A stretch of DNA of 64,000 nucleotides from Bacillota bacterium (GTDB lineage: Bacteria; Bacillota; Clostridia; Lachnospirales; Bianqueaceae): assembly GCA_017442735.1 (NCBI GenBank), contig JAFRZE010000072.1, positions 121,838-185,837 of the forward strand, read 5' to 3'. Every line of letters begins with the position of its first letter. Position 1 is the first letter of the stretch. This document shows positions 52,200 through 60,273 of this stretch, in pieces. Both the position numbers and the translations under genes were made by a program. The notes under the pieces were generated by a model. The model was not told the origin of the DNA, ran no database searches, and saw nothing but the letters and a program-made list of their open reading frames with translations.

Positions 52200-52577
52200 T
52201 TATTCTTCCTCTTCAAGCAGTTTCTCGTATTCGGCACAGTCCATCAGCGGGGCGGTATCGGATACGTTTTCGACCTTGATCAGCCATGCGCCATAGGGAT
52301 CCTCATTGATCTTTTCCGGCGCGTCCAGCAGTTCCTCATTGATCTCAGCCACCGTACCGGTCACGGGTGAATAGACATCCGATGCCGCTTTTACGGATTC
52401 GACATCCGCGAAAGTCTCGCCGGCTTCCACTTCATCACCGACTTCCGGCAGATTCACGAAAACCAGATCGGAAAGCTCTTCCTGTGCGTAGTCGGTCAGG
52501 CCGACAACATAAAAACCATCTTCTTCCTTGACCCACTCGTGGCTCTTGGTGTACTTCAGTTCTTCGGGAATGTTCAT
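52200..52577 (-). CDS. gcvH: Glycine cleavage H protein
   Basis: Small lipoyl carrier of the glycine cleavage complex, 125 residues. [21 protein letters not shown] opens the fold and the lipoylated Lys63 lies in [22 protein letters not shown] lies before the ATG at 52577. Within the operon it follows gcvT by 39 bases and precedes gcvPA by 19. Confidence 0.97.
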   Translation of the reverse strand: MNIPEELKYTKSHEWVKEEDGFYVVGLTDYAQEELSDLVFVNLPEVGDEVEAGETFADVESVKAASDVYSPVTGTVAEINEELLDAPEKINEDPYGAWLIKVENVSDTAPLMDCAEYEKLLEEEE

Positions 52578-52616
52578 GATATATCCTCCTTGATATTTAC
52601 TGCGAAGGGCAGTTCA

Positions 52617-53699
52617 TTATTTACGTTTGTAGAAAGGAAGCGGAATCACTTCCACCGGGACTTTGCGGCCACGGACATCCACTTCCAGTGCCTGTCCGAT
52701 CTGTGCATACTCTTTCGGCAGGATCGCCATCGCGACCGGCTGATTCAGGTACGGGCAGAAGGTACCGGACGTCGTATGGCCGATCTCCTTCCCGTCCAGC
52801 AGAACGCTCTGATGCTCTCTTAAGATACCGCGGCCGGTGACTTTGAGCCCGACACGTTTGACGGTTGGCTTGCCTCTTTCGACCAGCGTGGCTTTTCCGA
52901 TAAAGTCTTCCTTTTTCATTTTGACGAAGATGCCGAGCCCGGTCTCTCTCGGAGAGATCTCGTCGTCCATCTCATGGCCGTAAAGCGGCATGGAAGCTTC
53001 CAGACGAAGCGTATCCCGGGCGCCCAGTCCGCAGGGGATCAGGCCTTCCTCTTTTCCGGCATCCAGCAGAAGGTTCCACATTTTCGGCGCGTCAGCCGGC
53101 GACAGATAGATCTCAAATCCGTCTTCACCGGTATAGCCGGTACGGGAAACAATGCAGTTCATTCCCTGGACACTTCGGTCGAATTTCGCGGTATAGTAAC
53201 CTTCGGGAATATCCTCTTCCGCCGCCAGTTTCTTTAAGATCTCTTCCGCCTTCGGGCCCTGCAGTGCGATCTGCGCGAAGTCATCGGAGGCATCCGTCAG
53301 TTCACTGCCCGGAAGCAGATGTTCTTTCATCCAGGTAAAGTCTTTATCCTTGTTCGCGGCGTTGACAACGATGAAATAATCATCCTCCGCCTTCTTATAC
53401 ACGATCAGGTCATCCACACAGCCGCCGTTCTCATTGCACATGGGGCTGTAGCGGGCGGCGCCGGGTGCCATTTCAGTGTAATCGTTGGTCAGCAGGTGGT
53501 TCAGGTTTTCTTTGGCGTTCGGGCCTTTCAGCAGGATCTCTCCCATATGGGATACATCAAAAAGTCCGCAGTTTTCTCTGACCGCCATGTGTTCAGCGAT
53601 AACGCCGCTGTACTGAACAGGCAGCAGCCAGCCGGCAAACGGAACGATCTTTCCGCCCAGACGAACATGCTCTTCATAAAGCGGTGTTTTTCTTTCCAT
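52617..53699 (-). CDS. gcvT: Aminomethyltransferase (glycine cleavage T protein)
   Basis: Transfers the methylene group from GcvH-bound aminomethyl to tetrahydrofolate, releasing ammonia. The 360 residues have VPFAGWLLPVQYSG (about 15-28), FDVSHMGEI (48-56) and the C-terminal GTFCPYLNQPVAMA. GLGARDTLRLEASMPLYGHEMD in the centre is the family's folate/active-site block. It is the first gene after the glycine riboswitch, with AAGGAG eight bases before the ATG. Confidence 0.96.
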   Translation of the reverse strand: MERKTPLYEEHVRLGGKIVPFAGWLLPVQYSGVIAEHMAVRENCGLFDVSHMGEILLKGPNAKENLNHLLTNDYTEMAPGAARYSPMCNENGGCVDDLIVYKKAEDDYFIVVNAANKDKDFTWMKEHLLPGSELTDASDDFAQIALQGPKAEEILKKLAAEEDIPEGYYTAKFDRSVQGMNCIVSRTGYTGEDGFEIYLSPADAPKMWNLLLDAGKEEGLIPCGLGARDTLRLEASMPLYGHEMDDEISPRETGLGIFVKMKKEDFIGKATLVERGKPTVKRVGLKVTGRGILREHQSVLLDGKEIGHTTSGTFCPYLNQPVAMAILPKEYAQIGQALEVDVRGRKVPVEVIPLPFYKRK

Positions 53700-53740
53700 A
53701 CGCTATACTCCTTGTAGAAGTTTTGTGTGCGTCCGAACAT

Positions 53741-53778
53741 AAAAACGGAGCGCAGGAAACTATGTCCCCGCGCTCCGT
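53741..53778 (-). terminator. Riboswitch-controlled terminator before gcvT
   Basis: A 9-bp stem ACGGAGCGC / GCGCTCCGT with a loop of about 16 bases and a minus-strand tail of five T. It follows the second glycine aptamer directly and is the likely expression platform. Glycine binding would favour the antiterminated form, as in other gcv riboswitches. Confidence 0.88.
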
Positions 53779-53936
53779 ATGTTTACCTGAGAGAATTACC
53801 CCATTGGTACCGACCGCCAGGCCTTGCGGCCATGTGTCGGATTTTCCGGAGGCTCGTCCAGACCCGGTCCCTTTTACCTGAGAGTTTCGCCCCTTCGGTT
53901 CCGTCCTAACAGTTTTTGACGGCATCTCCCTGGTCC
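53779..53936 (-). ncRNA. Tandem glycine riboswitch
   Basis: On the minus strand, aptamer 1 (about 53936-53862) has the P3 stem CCGTC/GACGG, then ACCGAAGGGGCGAAACTCTC and AGGTAAAAGG. Aptamer 2 (about 53861-53779) has stem CCGAC/GTCGG enclosing GGCCGCAAGGCC, then ACCAATGGGG and CTCTCAGGTAAA. The two conserved CTCTCAGG boxes are at 53877-53884 and 53786-53793. It sits between a sigma-A promoter and gcvT, the canonical site for glycine riboswitches. Confidence 0.92.
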
Positions 53937-53963
53937 TTCATTCGAACGGCACTACTATAGAAT

Positions 53964-53992
53964 AATCTACCACTCCGGGGAGTCTGTGTCAA
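53964..53992 (-). promoter_or_regulatory. Promoter of the gcv operon
   Basis: Minus-strand consensus TTGACA at 53987-53992, a 17-base spacer and TAGATT at 53964-53969. Transcription should start near 53957, about 20 bases before the first aptamer. The -35 box begins right after the U-tract of the preceding terminator. Confidence 0.85.
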
Positions 53993-53993
53993 G

Positions 53994-54026
53994 AAAAATC
54001 AGCCCATAGCGGATGCTGTGGGCTGA
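53994..54026 (-). terminator. Terminator after the stomatin-like gene
   Basis: A 12-bp stem with one G-U pair (53999-54010 and 54015-54026), 4-base loop, and a run of five T on the minus strand. It ends the gene at 54052 and touches the gcv promoter. Confidence 0.9.
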
Positions 54027-54051
54027 CTCTTTTCATAGTCTTAACAGAACA

Positions 54052-55095
54052 TCAGAAACGATTCTGAAGGTCTGTCTGGATCGCCTGCGTCGTATGGGCG
54101 GCCTGAATGGCGCCGAGGCTGCTTTCCTCATGGATGCACGGATCTTCTTCGATCTTCGGCTCCGGTTTGGCGCTCTTGTCGATGGGCGTGTAGTCGCCGA
54201 TCCCCAGTGCCTCACCGGCTACACCAAGGTTCGCCACGATGTTCGTCAGATCGGAAGGCATGTAGATCTTGGTCGCACGGCCATCTGACACTTTGCCGAG
54301 AGCTTCAATGCCTTTCAGTTTCAGTACGGACTCATCGATATTGGCGGCTTTCAGGGCTTTCAAGCCATCCGCTTCTGCCTGATAGACCAGCTCGATCGAA
54401 CGGGCACGGCCCTGTGCCAGTGCGATCTGAGCATCTCTCTCCGCTTCCGCGGCGAGGATCTTGGCTCTCTTATCACCTTCCGCACGGGAAACGACCGCTT
54501 CCTGATGGGCCTGAGCTTCCAGAACGGTCTGACGACGCTCACGCTCAGCTCTCATCTGCTTGGTCATAACTTCCTCGATCTCTTTCGGAGGCTGAATGTT
54601 CTTCAGCTCCACACGGGTGACCTTGATGCCCCAGGCGTCGGTCGCCTCATCCAGGATGACCTGCAGCGTCTGGTTGATTTTATCACGGGAAGTCAGCAGC
54701 TGGTCGAGTTCCATTTCACCGACGTTGTTACGAAGGGTCGTGGTGGCCAGGTTCTGAAGACCGGCGATCGGGCTTTCCACACCGTACGTATAAAGGCGCG
54801 GATCAAATACACGGCAATATACAACGCTGTCCAGCTGAAGCACGATATTATCTTTCGTGATGACCGGCTGGGGCGGGAAGTCCAGTACCTGCTCTTTCAG
54901 GGAGACCCGGCTGGCAACTCTCTCGAAGAAGGGGATCTTCAGATGAAGGCCCGCGTACCAGACAGTTTTGAACTTACCGAGATTCTCGATAACGAATGCC
55001 TGTGCCTGCGGGACGATCCGGACATTGGCCAGGATGACCCAGATGATGATCACAAAAAGAATGATCAAAAAAATAATCGTTCCAATTCCATCCAT
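54052..55095 (-). CDS. SPFH/band 7 (stomatin/QmcA-like) membrane protein
   Basis: A 347-residue flotillin/stomatin-type protein with one N-terminal transmembrane helix (about 6-27), the SPFH domain (about 30-200, with VPQAQAFVIENLGKF and DEATDAWGIKVTRVE) and a long Ala/Glu/Arg-rich helix (about 195-270) typical of oligomerising SPFH proteins. The role is probably membrane quality control or microdomain scaffolding. The usual NfeD partner is not adjacent. Monocistronic, with an extended -10 promoter at 55160-55168 and its own terminator. Confidence 0.92.
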   Translation of the reverse strand: MDGIGTIIFLIILFVIIIWVILANVRIVPQAQAFVIENLGKFKTVWYAGLHLKIPFFERVASRVSLKEQVLDFPPQPVITKDNIVLQLDSVVYCRVFDPRLYTYGVESPIAGLQNLATTTLRNNVGEMELDQLLTSRDKINQTLQVILDEATDAWGIKVTRVELKNIQPPKEIEEVMTKQMRAERERRQTVLEAQAHQEAVVSRAEGDKRAKILAAEAERDAQIALAQGRARSIELVYQAEADGLKALKAANIDESVLKLKGIEALGKVSDGRATKIYMPSDLTNIVANLGVAGEALGIGDYTPIDKSAKPEPKIEEDPCIHEESSLGAIQAAHTTQAIQTDLQNRF

Positions 55096-55159
55096 TTTTC
55101 ATTCCTCCTTACAGGATACGCAGCAATTCTGTCTGCGTTCCTTCATTGACTATGGGTAC

Positions 55160-55168
55160 ATTATAACA
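55160..55168 (-). promoter_or_regulatory. Extended -10 promoter of the stomatin-like gene
   Basis: Minus-strand TGTTATAAT (55168-55160) combines TGn and a perfect TATAAT. The -35 region is weak. The leader is about 60 bases and ends in AAGGAGG before ATG 55095. Confidence 0.7.
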
Positions 55169-55253
55169 TGAATCTCGAAAAAGATAACCCTTTTCTCTAA
55201 ATGGACGGAAAATTTGTTTATTCGGCAAAGTTTCCCATCCGTTTTTTCCAATC

Positions 55254-55283
55254 TTGACAAAAAGCCGTCAAATGACGTAGTAT
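55254..55283 (+). promoter_or_regulatory. Promoter of the DMT transporter with palindromic spacer
   Basis: Consensus TTGACA at 55254-55259, an 18-base spacer and TAGTAT at 55278-55283. The spacer contains CGTCA-AA-TGACG (55266-55277) directly against the -10, a possible repressor site. The leader to the ATG at 55314 is only about 23 bases with GGGAGG. Confidence 0.75.
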
Positions 55284-55313
55284 GAGCCAAAGCTATCTCG
55301 AGGGAGGAATACC

Positions 55314-56207
55314 ATGTCCGGCCTGCTTATTTTCATCATGATTTTGCTCTACAGCTTCCAGACGCTGTTCTGCAAACAGTTTTCCGACGCCTATCCCGAC
55401 GGTCCCGACCGCGCCAGCCAGGTATTCTGTTTCCTGGAAGCCTTTTTCATTTCTATCCTGACTTTTATCTTCAACGGGTTCCGTTTTCATCTCTCGGGTT
55501 TTACGTTGCTTCTCGGCTTTCTGAACGCCCTGATGCTTTTTACCTACAACACTTCCCTGATCAAAGCCTCCAGTCTCGGATCCTATGCCTTTATGAACAT
55601 GATCCTGCTCTTTGGCGGCCTGATCGTACCGATGCTCTACTCTACGCTGTTTCTCCACGAGAGCCTGCAGTGGTATAAATATGTGGCCGTAGCGGTCATG
55701 CTGCTTTCTTTCGTCCTTATGAACCTGAAAGGGATCGAGCTGAAGGGCAGCGGCGTCTGGTATTATATCTTCTGTGGTCTTCTGTTCCTCTCCAACGGTT
55801 TCTACTGCACGTTTATGAAAGTCCAGGCTGTGGTCGCGCCTTCCGAAAGCCGGGAAATGGTCATGCTGACTTTTCTTCTGATGTGTATCCCCGCCGCGAT
55901 CGGCCTTTTCGGCAAGAAAAAAGCCAGTCCCGAAGGAACTGGCGAGAATCAATCAAAAGTCTTCCATTTTGATCGCAAATCAGCGATCTGGCTGGGCCTG
56001 GGCCTTCTGGCAGCCGGTCTTGCCGTGAACGTGCTGGTGCTTGTCCTTCCGCTCGTCAACACGGTCATCCTGTATACGCTCGACAACGGAGGCGTCCTTG
56101 TCCTGGCCAGCCTGTATTCCTATTTTATCTTCAAAGAGAAATTCGATCCGGCCAAGGTGATCGGCATCATCCTGGCAGTCCTTTCCATCACAGCCCTTTC
56201 GATCTGA
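55314..56207 (+). CDS. EamA/DMT-superfamily transporter
   Basis: A 297-residue protein that is almost wholly hydrophobic, with about ten transmembrane segments in two halves. The first half contains KASSLGSYAFMNMILLFGGLIVPMLY and the second ends in FKEKFDPAKVIGIILAVLSI, a typical EamA closing pattern. Substrates of this family are diverse (amino acids, metabolites, nucleotide sugars) and cannot be read here. The stop is 12 bases from the convergent asnA stop. Confidence 0.87.
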   Translation: MSGLLIFIMILLYSFQTLFCKQFSDAYPDGPDRASQVFCFLEAFFISILTFIFNGFRFHLSGFTLLLGFLNALMLFTYNTSLIKASSLGSYAFMNMILLFGGLIVPMLYSTLFLHESLQWYKYVAVAVMLLSFVLMNLKGIELKGSGVWYYIFCGLLFLSNGFYCTFMKVQAVVAPSESREMVMLTFLLMCIPAAIGLFGKKKASPEGTGENQSKVFHFDRKSAIWLGLGLLAAGLAVNVLVLVLPLVNTVILYTLDNGGVLVLASLYSYFIFKEKFDPAKVIGIILAVLSITALSI

Positions 56208-56219
56208 ACAATAGAATAT

Positions 56220-57221
56220 TTACAGCAGCGCGATGCCTTTTTCCGCGGCTTCCTGCATCACTTCTTCCGGCCAGTAACTGGACTGTACCTCGCCGATATG
56301 CGCTTTGCGAAGGAACAGCATACAGATCCTGGACTGACCGATACCACCGCCCATCGTATAGGGAAGCGCCCCGGCCAGGAGTTTCTTATGGAACTCCTGT
56401 TTTTCATATCCGGTCACGCCGCGTTCCGCCATTTGCCTGACCAGTGTCTCCTCGTCTACGCGGATACCCATGGAAGAAAGCTCCAGCGCCTGGCCAAGGA
56501 TCGGATAGTAGACCAGAAGATCGCCGTTTAATGACCAGTCATCGTAGTCAGGCGCGCGGCCGTCGTGCGGTTTGCCCGAACGCAGCTTGCCGCCGATCTG
56601 CTTTAAAAAGATCGCGCCATATTCCCTACAGGCCATCGTTTCGCGGTCCTTGGGAGAAAGGTTGGGATACTCGTCTTCCAGCTCCTGCGATGTTACGAAG
56701 GTCAGCTTTTCGGGAAGCAGCTTTTCGATCCAGGCGTAATCGTCCCGGATATAGTTTTCGGTATGCTGCATCGCGCGATAGACGCATTTGACACCGTCTT
56801 TCAGTGTCTGTTCGTTCCGGTTTTCCCTGCCGATGATCTTTTCCCAGTCCCACTGGTCCACATAGACCGAATGAAGCGGATCGACGTCTTCATCACGACG
56901 GATCGCCGTCATATCGGTATAAAGCCCTTCGCCCTGTGCGAACCCATAGCGGCCGAGCGCGTAACGTTTCCATTTGGCCAGGGAATGGACGATCTCAAAG
57001 CGTCCTTCCTGATCTTTGATATCAAAATCGACCGGACGCTCGACGCCGTTCAGTGTATCGTTCAGACCCGAAGAACGGCTGACGAAGACAGGAGCTGACA
57101 CACGGCGAAGATTCAGCTGGATCGCCAGATCCCGTTCGAAGAAGTCCTTGACCTTTTTGATCGCTACCTGTGTCTGGATAATGTTTAATCTGGGCTGGTA
57201 CCCTTCCGGAAATGCTTTCAT
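56220..57221 (-). CDS. asnA: Aspartate--ammonia ligase (asparagine synthetase A)
   Basis: Makes asparagine from aspartate, ammonia and ATP. The 333 residues carry the class II synthetase-like blocks LNLRRVSAPVFVSRSSGLND (about 35-55), HSVYVDQWDWEK and the C-terminal GGGIGQSRICMLFL. I chose ATG 57221, seven bases after AGAGG, rather than the GTG one codon earlier. Monocistronic with its own promoter. Confidence 0.95.
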   Translation of the reverse strand: MKAFPEGYQPRLNIIQTQVAIKKVKDFFERDLAIQLNLRRVSAPVFVSRSSGLNDTLNGVERPVDFDIKDQEGRFEIVHSLAKWKRYALGRYGFAQGEGLYTDMTAIRRDEDVDPLHSVYVDQWDWEKIIGRENRNEQTLKDGVKCVYRAMQHTENYIRDDYAWIEKLLPEKLTFVTSQELEDEYPNLSPKDRETMACREYGAIFLKQIGGKLRSGKPHDGRAPDYDDWSLNGDLLVYYPILGQALELSSMGIRVDEETLVRQMAERGVTGYEKQEFHKKLLAGALPYTMGGGIGQSRICMLFLRKAHIGEVQSSYWPEEVMQEAAEKGIALL

Positions 57222-57253
57222 CACTTTACCTCTTTAAAGCAACATAATGAAAG

Positions 57254-57283
57254 ATTATACCGCAAATGCCCCTTATAAGTCAA
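57254..57283 (-). promoter_or_regulatory. Promoter of asnA inside the end of the ABC permease gene
   Basis: Minus-strand TTGACT at 57278-57283, an 18-base spacer and perfect TATAAT at 57254-57259. The -35 lies in the last codons of the upstream permease (stop at 57273-57275), so the asnA promoter and permease frame overlap. No terminator is visible between the genes. Confidence 0.8.
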
Positions 57284-57908
57284 CTGCTTCGAACAAATCC
57301 TGCGATTTCTTCAGAGCCAGCAGGTTCACGATCACGAAAACCGCTAAACTGGCCAGGAAGAAGATCAGCTGGGGGCCTACGGCTGTCCATCCGTCCAGGA
57401 AAGAAAGAGCCGGAATATGCGGCAGGATCTCCAGGATGATCTCCAGAACAGACATCGGGATCACGGCCTTGACGAAGGAACTGCCGACTTTGTATCCTGT
57501 CTTGAAGAAAGAACAAAGGAAGATGCCGTTAAAGACAGCGTACATCAGGAATCCCGCGCCATACAGAGCCAGGCTCGCGTCAAAGCCTACCGCATTGCCG
57601 GAAAGATTGACTCGCTGAGACAGCAGTACAAACGGAATTCCGATCAGAAAGCTCGCGCCTTCGATCAACAGTATGAATAAAAGACACGCCGTGACATAGT
57701 CTTTCTTTCTTACCGGCAGCAGCATTGTCAGATAGACATCCCGCATCTCCCGCGCGTTGATAAAGGTGAAAAACAGACCGAGCGTGATATAGAAAAACAC
57801 GATGGTATAGGGATAGTTCGGGATCATGAACATCGCGCCGAACAGGCAGAACATAAAGGTCTGCGGCTGAGCGGCCAGCTTCAGGTATTTATATAATAGC
57901 GTCTTCAT
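57273..57908 (-). CDS. ABC-2 type transporter permease
   Basis: A 211-residue membrane protein with six hydrophobic segments. It begins MKTLLYKYLKLAAQPQTFMF and has the cytoplasmic loop LLPVRKKDYVTACLL typical of small ABC-2 permeases of Firmicutes. The start at 57908 follows GGAGAAGG and overlaps the ATPase by 20 bases. Together they form an exporter or membrane-protein-complex of unknown substrate, next to an AbrB-type regulator. Confidence 0.85.
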   Translation of the reverse strand: MKTLLYKYLKLAAQPQTFMFCLFGAMFMIPNYPYTIVFFYITLGLFFTFINAREMRDVYLTMLLPVRKKDYVTACLLFILLIEGASFLIGIPFVLLSQRVNLSGNAVGFDASLALYGAGFLMYAVFNGIFLCSFFKTGYKVGSSFVKAVIPMSVLEIILEILPHIPALSFLDGWTAVGPQLIFFLASLAVFVIVNLLALKKSQDLFEAVDL

Positions 57909-58638
57909 AGCCTTCTCCTCTCTCCGCTTCGACAATGATATCTTCCAGGGTGCTTCCAAGATCACGGAAATGCTCCATAAAGCCTTCGCGGGTCCCGGTA
58001 TAACGGATCTGCCCGTTCTGGATAAAGGTAATGTGGCTCGCGCATTTCTCCAGATCTGACGTGATATGCGTCGAGAAAAGGATGCTGCATTTTCCGCTGT
58101 CCGCCAATGCTTTCAGAAGACGGCAAAGGTCATCGCGCGAAACGGGATCCAGTCCGCTGGTAGGCTCATCCAGGATGAGCAGCTTCGCGTCGTGAGAAAG
58201 CGCCAGGGCGATCAGGTATTTCACCTTCATACCGCTGGAAAGCTCGTCTATCTTCTTCTCTTCTTTGATCTCAAATACCTTCAGGTAATGCTGGTATTTC
58301 TCCTCATCCCAGTTCTTATAGAAGCGTTTGACCACGCCGGTCAGGGTTTTTACCTTTTTCTTGGGATAGAACACCGAATCACCGATCACCACTCCGATCT
58401 GTTCCTTTACTTCTTTCTCGTTCTCCGGATATTTCAGTCCGAGGATCTCCACTGATCTGGCGCCGTCATCGGGATGCACCATCCCAAGGATCGATTTGAG
58501 AGTCGTGCTTTTGCCGGCGCCGTTTCGTCCGATCAGTCCCATGATCGCTCCTTCTTCCACATCAAAAGAAACATGATCCAGGTAGAAGGAAGGATAGGTC
58601 TTACACAGATCGCGAACCATCAGTACCGCTTTATTCAT
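57889..58638 (-). CDS. ABC transporter ATPase
   Basis: A 249-residue ATPase with Walker A IGRNGAGKSTTLKSI near 35-49, signature LSSGMKVKYLIALALS near 130-145 and Walker B LLILDEPTSGLDPVSRDD near 152-169, plus the His of STHI. The short length and its ABC-2 permease partner mark an exporter-type system. The start at 58638 overlaps the AbrB-type gene by eight bases. An extra seven in-frame codons upstream lie inside that gene. Confidence 0.93.
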   Translation of the reverse strand: MNKAVLMVRDLCKTYPSFYLDHVSFDVEEGAIMGLIGRNGAGKSTTLKSILGMVHPDDGARSVEILGLKYPENEKEVKEQIGVVIGDSVFYPKKKVKTLTGVVKRFYKNWDEEKYQHYLKVFEIKEEKKIDELSSGMKVKYLIALALSHDAKLLILDEPTSGLDPVSRDDLCRLLKALADSGKCSILFSTHITSDLEKCASHITFIQNGQIRYTGTREGFMEHFRDLGSTLEDIIVEAERGEGYEDAII

Positions 58639-58885
58639 CTTTTTCTTCCTCGCTCTCATTTTCTTCCTGCTGTATTTCCCTGAATGCCATTTTCATAAAA
58701 GGCGTCATGGTATCAATGGACTGGATCACCGTACCTCTCTTCCGATCGGCCAGAAGAAGGACACTGTCTCCCGGCTGGAACCCAAACATATCACGGATCT
58801 CTTTCGGAATGACGATCTGGCCTTTTGGCCCTATTTTAACTGTCGTTCCAAAATACTGCCCTTTCGAATCTTTATGAAATCCCAT
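58631..58885 (-). CDS. AbrB/SpoVT-type DNA-binding regulator
   Basis: An 84-residue transition-state-type regulator. The AbrB/MazE swapped-hairpin domain (about 15-60) shows VKIGPKGQIVIPKEIRDMFG and GDSVLLLADRKRG. The C-terminus is a short acidic Glu-rich tail. It is the first gene of the regulator-ATPase-permease operon and lies 17 bases from a palindrome it may bind, so it may be an autoregulator. A toxin partner is not present. Confidence 0.9.
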   Translation of the reverse strand: MGFHKDSKGQYFGTTVKIGPKGQIVIPKEIRDMFGFQPGDSVLLLADRKRGTVIQSIDTMTPFMKMAFREIQQEENESEEEKDE

Positions 58886-58901
58886 TTGTATTTCCTTTCT
58901 T

Positions 58902-58916
58902 AAAAGTATTACTTTT
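58902..58916. promoter_or_regulatory. Perfect palindrome in the AbrB-operon leader
   Basis: AAAAGTA-T-TACTTTT is a perfect 7-1-7 palindrome at about +8 to +22 of the transcript. ACTT is repeated again at 58910-58922. It suits an operator for the AbrB-type protein encoded 17 bases away. Confidence 0.65.
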
Positions 58917-58930
58917 CTTACTTGTAACCC

Positions 58931-58959
58931 ATTATAAAACGGCCCTGCTCTTTTGTCAA
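58931..58959 (-). promoter_or_regulatory. Full-consensus promoter of the AbrB-ABC operon
   Basis: Minus-strand TTGACA at 58954-58959, 17-base spacer, TATAAT at 58931-58936: both hexamers perfect. It overlaps the tldE terminator (58933-58965). Confidence 0.93.
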
Positions 58960-58965
58960 GGCCGT
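58933..58965 (-). terminator. tldE terminator overlapping the downstream promoter
   Basis: A 9-bp stem with one G-U (minus strand ACGGCCTTG / CAGGGCCGT; plus 58957-58965 and 58939-58947) and tail TTTTAT. The left arm holds TTG of the -35, the loop its ACA, and the tail runs into the -10. Confidence 0.75.
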
Positions 58966-58983
58966 CTTATGACTTTCTTTTCC

Positions 58984-60273
58984 TTATTCGATCCCGGTCA
59001 CTGTCAAGCTTTCGAACCGGACTACCGAGGGGACCTGCGCGCCATCGTACAGTGTCGTTTCTTTGGAAAGATACATCTGTTTGGCTGCTTCTCTGATATT
59101 TCCGCTTACCGACCCGCCGGAGACGATCTTTACGCTCTCTCCGTCATGCCAGTACCCAAGACGGATCTCTCCTGCGATATCTCCGGTCATCTCGTCGACC
59201 TGGAAATCGGAAAACTCGACCACTTCCAGGAATTTTCCCTGCCGCAGTTCCTGCGCCGACCGGTTTCCGCCAAGCACCACATAGTTGAAGACCTGCGAGC
59301 TCTTTTCCAGTCCCAGATACTGACTGAACTGACGGTTGCCGTAGAAGCTTTCCGCTACGCCGCCCCGGATCAGGACCCGGTCCCAGATCTCGGCACCTTC
59401 CAGATCCACATCGAAGTTGTGAGAGGAATTCGGCAGCTGCCGGACACCCGCGAGATTCATCCTGTCGCCCTGCGCGTCCGCAATCAGCGGCTGGCCGATC
59501 TCCGCCCTGGAGATCTGCTGATATTTCATCGCTGCGTCCATCTGGGCCATAAAGTATTCATAGATCGACAAGCTGTTGTCGTTGGAGAATACGACGGACG
59601 CCTGTTCCAGCGCCGGGGTATTCCCCGCCACCAGTTTGTCCTTTCCGTACTGCAGTGCACGGCCGATCTCAGACGTGATCCTTCCTTCGTCGCAGGTGCC
59701 CGATGTCAGCATACGGTAAAGCTCGATCTCATGATCTTTCGCTTCGTTCCTCGCGTTGATGACTACCTCCAGCATGGAACTCGGATAAACGACTGTCTGG
59801 TCCACACCTTCACTGTTCAGATAACGCCGGGACATTTCATGCACAAAGATCTCGTAGGAGTTGATGTCTTCGGTCTTTGTCTCGGGCAGGGTACGCATCA
59901 CGCGGATGAAGCTGTCGCTGATCGCTTCCAGCGAGACCATCCGCAGGTTCTGGTGCGCTTTCCCGTCGCCTGGGTTCAGGGTGTAATAGGGATTCTTTAC
60001 CAAATATGCCCGTTCGGACAGATCGTTGATCGTCTTTCTGATCTCCTCTTCCGAAGCGGTCGGTGGGATCTTGCCGGACGCGCTGCCCAGGTATTTTCCG
60101 TCTTCAATACTGCGGTACACTTTCAGGGTGATATCCTCGACCTCTTTCGCCCGGTTCTGGTCCAGTTTATGCCGGATAAAATAAAATTCCCATCCGCGCT
60201 TACGAAGGTCAGTAACTTCCCAGGCTGTCAGACCCGCTTCACCAAGCAAACGTTTTAATAATTCGATATTCAT
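58984..60273 (-). CDS. TldE/PmbA-type metallopeptidase subunit
   Basis: A 429-residue protein of the TldD/PmbA family. TldE (PmbA) pairs with TldD to form a heterodimeric zinc peptidase that degrades unfolded peptides and, in some bacteria, matures RiPPs. The start ATG at 60273 shares a base with the tldD stop (TGATG). Nineteen further in-frame codons upstream lie inside tldD and are rejected. It lacks the HExxxH of its partner, as expected for TldE. It ends before a terminator/promoter overlap. Confidence 0.88.
   Translation of the reverse strand: MNIELLKRLLGEAGLTAWEVTDLRKRGWEFYFIRHKLDQNRAKEVEDITLKVYRSIEDGKYLGSASGKIPPTASEEEIRKTINDLSERAYLVKNPYYTLNPGDGKAHQNLRMVSLEAISDSFIRVMRTLPETKTEDINSYEIFVHEMSRRYLNSEGVDQTVVYPSSMLEVVINARNEAKDHEIELYRMLTSGTCDEGRITSEIGRALQYGKDKLVAGNTPALEQASVVFSNDNSLSIYEYFMAQMDAAMKYQQISRAEIGQPLIADAQGDRMNLAGVRQLPNSSHNFDVDLEGAEIWDRVLIRGGVAESFYGNRQFSQYLGLEKSSQVFNYVVLGGNRSAQELRQGKFLEVVEFSDFQVDEMTGDIAGEIRLGYWHDGESVKIVSGGSVSGNIREAAKQMYLSKETTLYDGAQVPSVVRFESLTVTGIE

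Noticed and set aside
58969..60258. 429-codon plus-strand frame opposite tldE
   Set aside because: It is a mirror frame of the TldE gene; TldE motifs, start overlap and operon context support the minus strand.
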